Source: Scalindua sp964584595 (GTDB lineage: Bacteria > Planctomycetota > Brocadiia > Brocadiales > Scalinduaceae). From it: DNA of 64,000 bases. The position numbers and the translations under genes are program-made. The DNA lies in NCBI GenBank assembly GCA_964584595.1, contig CAZPAM010000006.1, positions 1-64,000 of the forward strand, written 5' to 3'. Every line of letters starts with the position of its first letter. Within the stretch, counting starts at the first letter, position 1. Shown here one piece after another: positions 63,590 through 64,000 of this stretch. The notes beneath the pieces were generated by a model. The model saw only the letters and a program-made list of their open reading frames with translations. It had not been told where the DNA came from and ran no database searches.

Positions 63590-64000
63590 TCAGGGATTTT
63601 TCATGTTAGTAAACAATGGTTTAATGACACTTTCTTCTATCTTTGGCGTATCTTTAATATCGATTAGTGGTAATGCTAAGGATTTCAATTTACATTTAAC
63701 AAGACCCTCGTCCCTTGATTCCGTTTTTTTTACAAAACATTCCATATTCTCTAGTGTTAAATCCCAAATTTTACCATCATAACTTGAGTCATCAGAGAAA
63801 AAATGTCCTTTACAATAATTCCCTTTATTATCCAAGAATGATACATTTTTCCAGAATGATTTTGCTTCTGTTTCATTACCATGATTGAAATACCCTGCTG
63901 TCAGGATTGGTTCTTCGAATTTACCTTTACCTTCTGGAGTGTAAACTGACTCATTATTACGATTATCGAGAATTACGGCAACATATAATAGTATATTAGT
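63590..64000 (-). CDS. C-terminal part of an unidentified protein, cut by the window edge
   Basis: The minus-strand frame is open from the stop at 63590 to the right edge, 136 codons with no internal stop, and an apparent start at 63835 is only an internal TTG. Readable parts are NESVYTPEGKGKFEEPILT and SYDGKIWDLTLENMECF. It looks like an enzyme or a beta-rich domain of unknown type. No function can be assigned from this fragment. Confidence 0.6.
   Translation of the reverse strand, partial: TNILLYVAVILDNRNNESVYTPEGKGKFEEPILTAGYFNHGNETEAKSFWKNVSFLDNKGNYCKGHFFSDDSSYDGKIWDLTLENMECFVKKTESRDEGLVKCKLKSLALPLIDIKDTPKIEESVIKPLFTNMKNP

Noticed and set aside
1..64000. tRNA, rRNA and riboswitch genes
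   Set aside because: A read-through for T-loop-like and known leader motifs found nothing that I could support without a covariance search.

Overview
The window is AT-rich chromosomal DNA from a Gram-negative bacterium. It carries a complete ADP-heptose supply pair (hldE, gmhA), a GT9 heptosyltransferase and a Kdo/WaaP-type lipopolysaccharide kinase, so the cell has an LPS-like outer envelope. The mix of many sensor kinases, Rcp1-type response regulators, TIR proteins, WD40/TPR proteins, a periplasmic Mo-bisPGD oxidoreductase and long intergenic spacers with degenerate hairpin repeats fits a Planctomycetota genome, possibly of the anammox order Brocadiales. That placement is an inference from style; no rRNA or taxon-specific marker is present. 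Many starts lack a clear Shine-Dalgarno sequence, while others (trxB, the Fe-S subunit, the 186-residue HD protein) have a strong one.

Layout. 0-2 kb: an HD-domain nucleotidase divergent from hemB. 1.7-14.4 kb: a long minus-strand block of signal transduction genes: a hybrid kinase, three tandem Rcp1-like receivers, two membrane-bound Cache/HAMP kinases with partner receivers, an orphan cheW and a sigma-54 activator overlapping plsY. 14.5-16.6 kb: LPS kinase and heptosyltransferase. 17-24 kb: an accessory region with a tandem pair of secreted paralogues, then a 1387-residue TIR-TM-beta-propeller-like protein and a 269-residue membrane protein, each preceded by a copy of the same ~145-bp promoter-bearing repeat. 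24-31 kb: housekeeping genes recG, aspS, hisS, bioF, cutA. 31-37 kb: HD-GYP phosphodiesterase, metallo-beta-lactamase-fold hydrolase, gmhA, hldE and an O-methyltransferase. 37.5-39.8 kb: rpmE-prfA-prmC. 40-45.5 kb: a cyclic-nucleotide/FHA protein, a second TIR-like protein with TPRs, a methyltransferase and a UMF1-type transporter. 45.8-51 kb: an ATP-grasp ligase/M20 peptidase pair, trxB and a flavoprotein. 51-56.8 kb: a soluble hybrid kinase, a GAF-GAF-PAS adenylate cyclase, a coiled-coil repeat protein and a DksA/TraR zinc finger protein. 57-63 kb: a Tat-exported Fe-S subunit, molybdopterin catalytic subunit and TorD chaperone, then an orphan arginine N-succinyltransferase amid palindromic repeats. 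The right edge cuts an unidentified minus-strand gene.

Signalling ties much of the window together: about six phosphorelay kinases/regulators with free receivers, a c-di-GMP phosphodiesterase, a cAMP cyclase and a possible cAMP receptor with an FHA domain. The best candidate for something undescribed is the 18.4-24.0 kb TIR/WD40-like protein plus membrane partner, whose two genes share a duplicated regulatory cassette.
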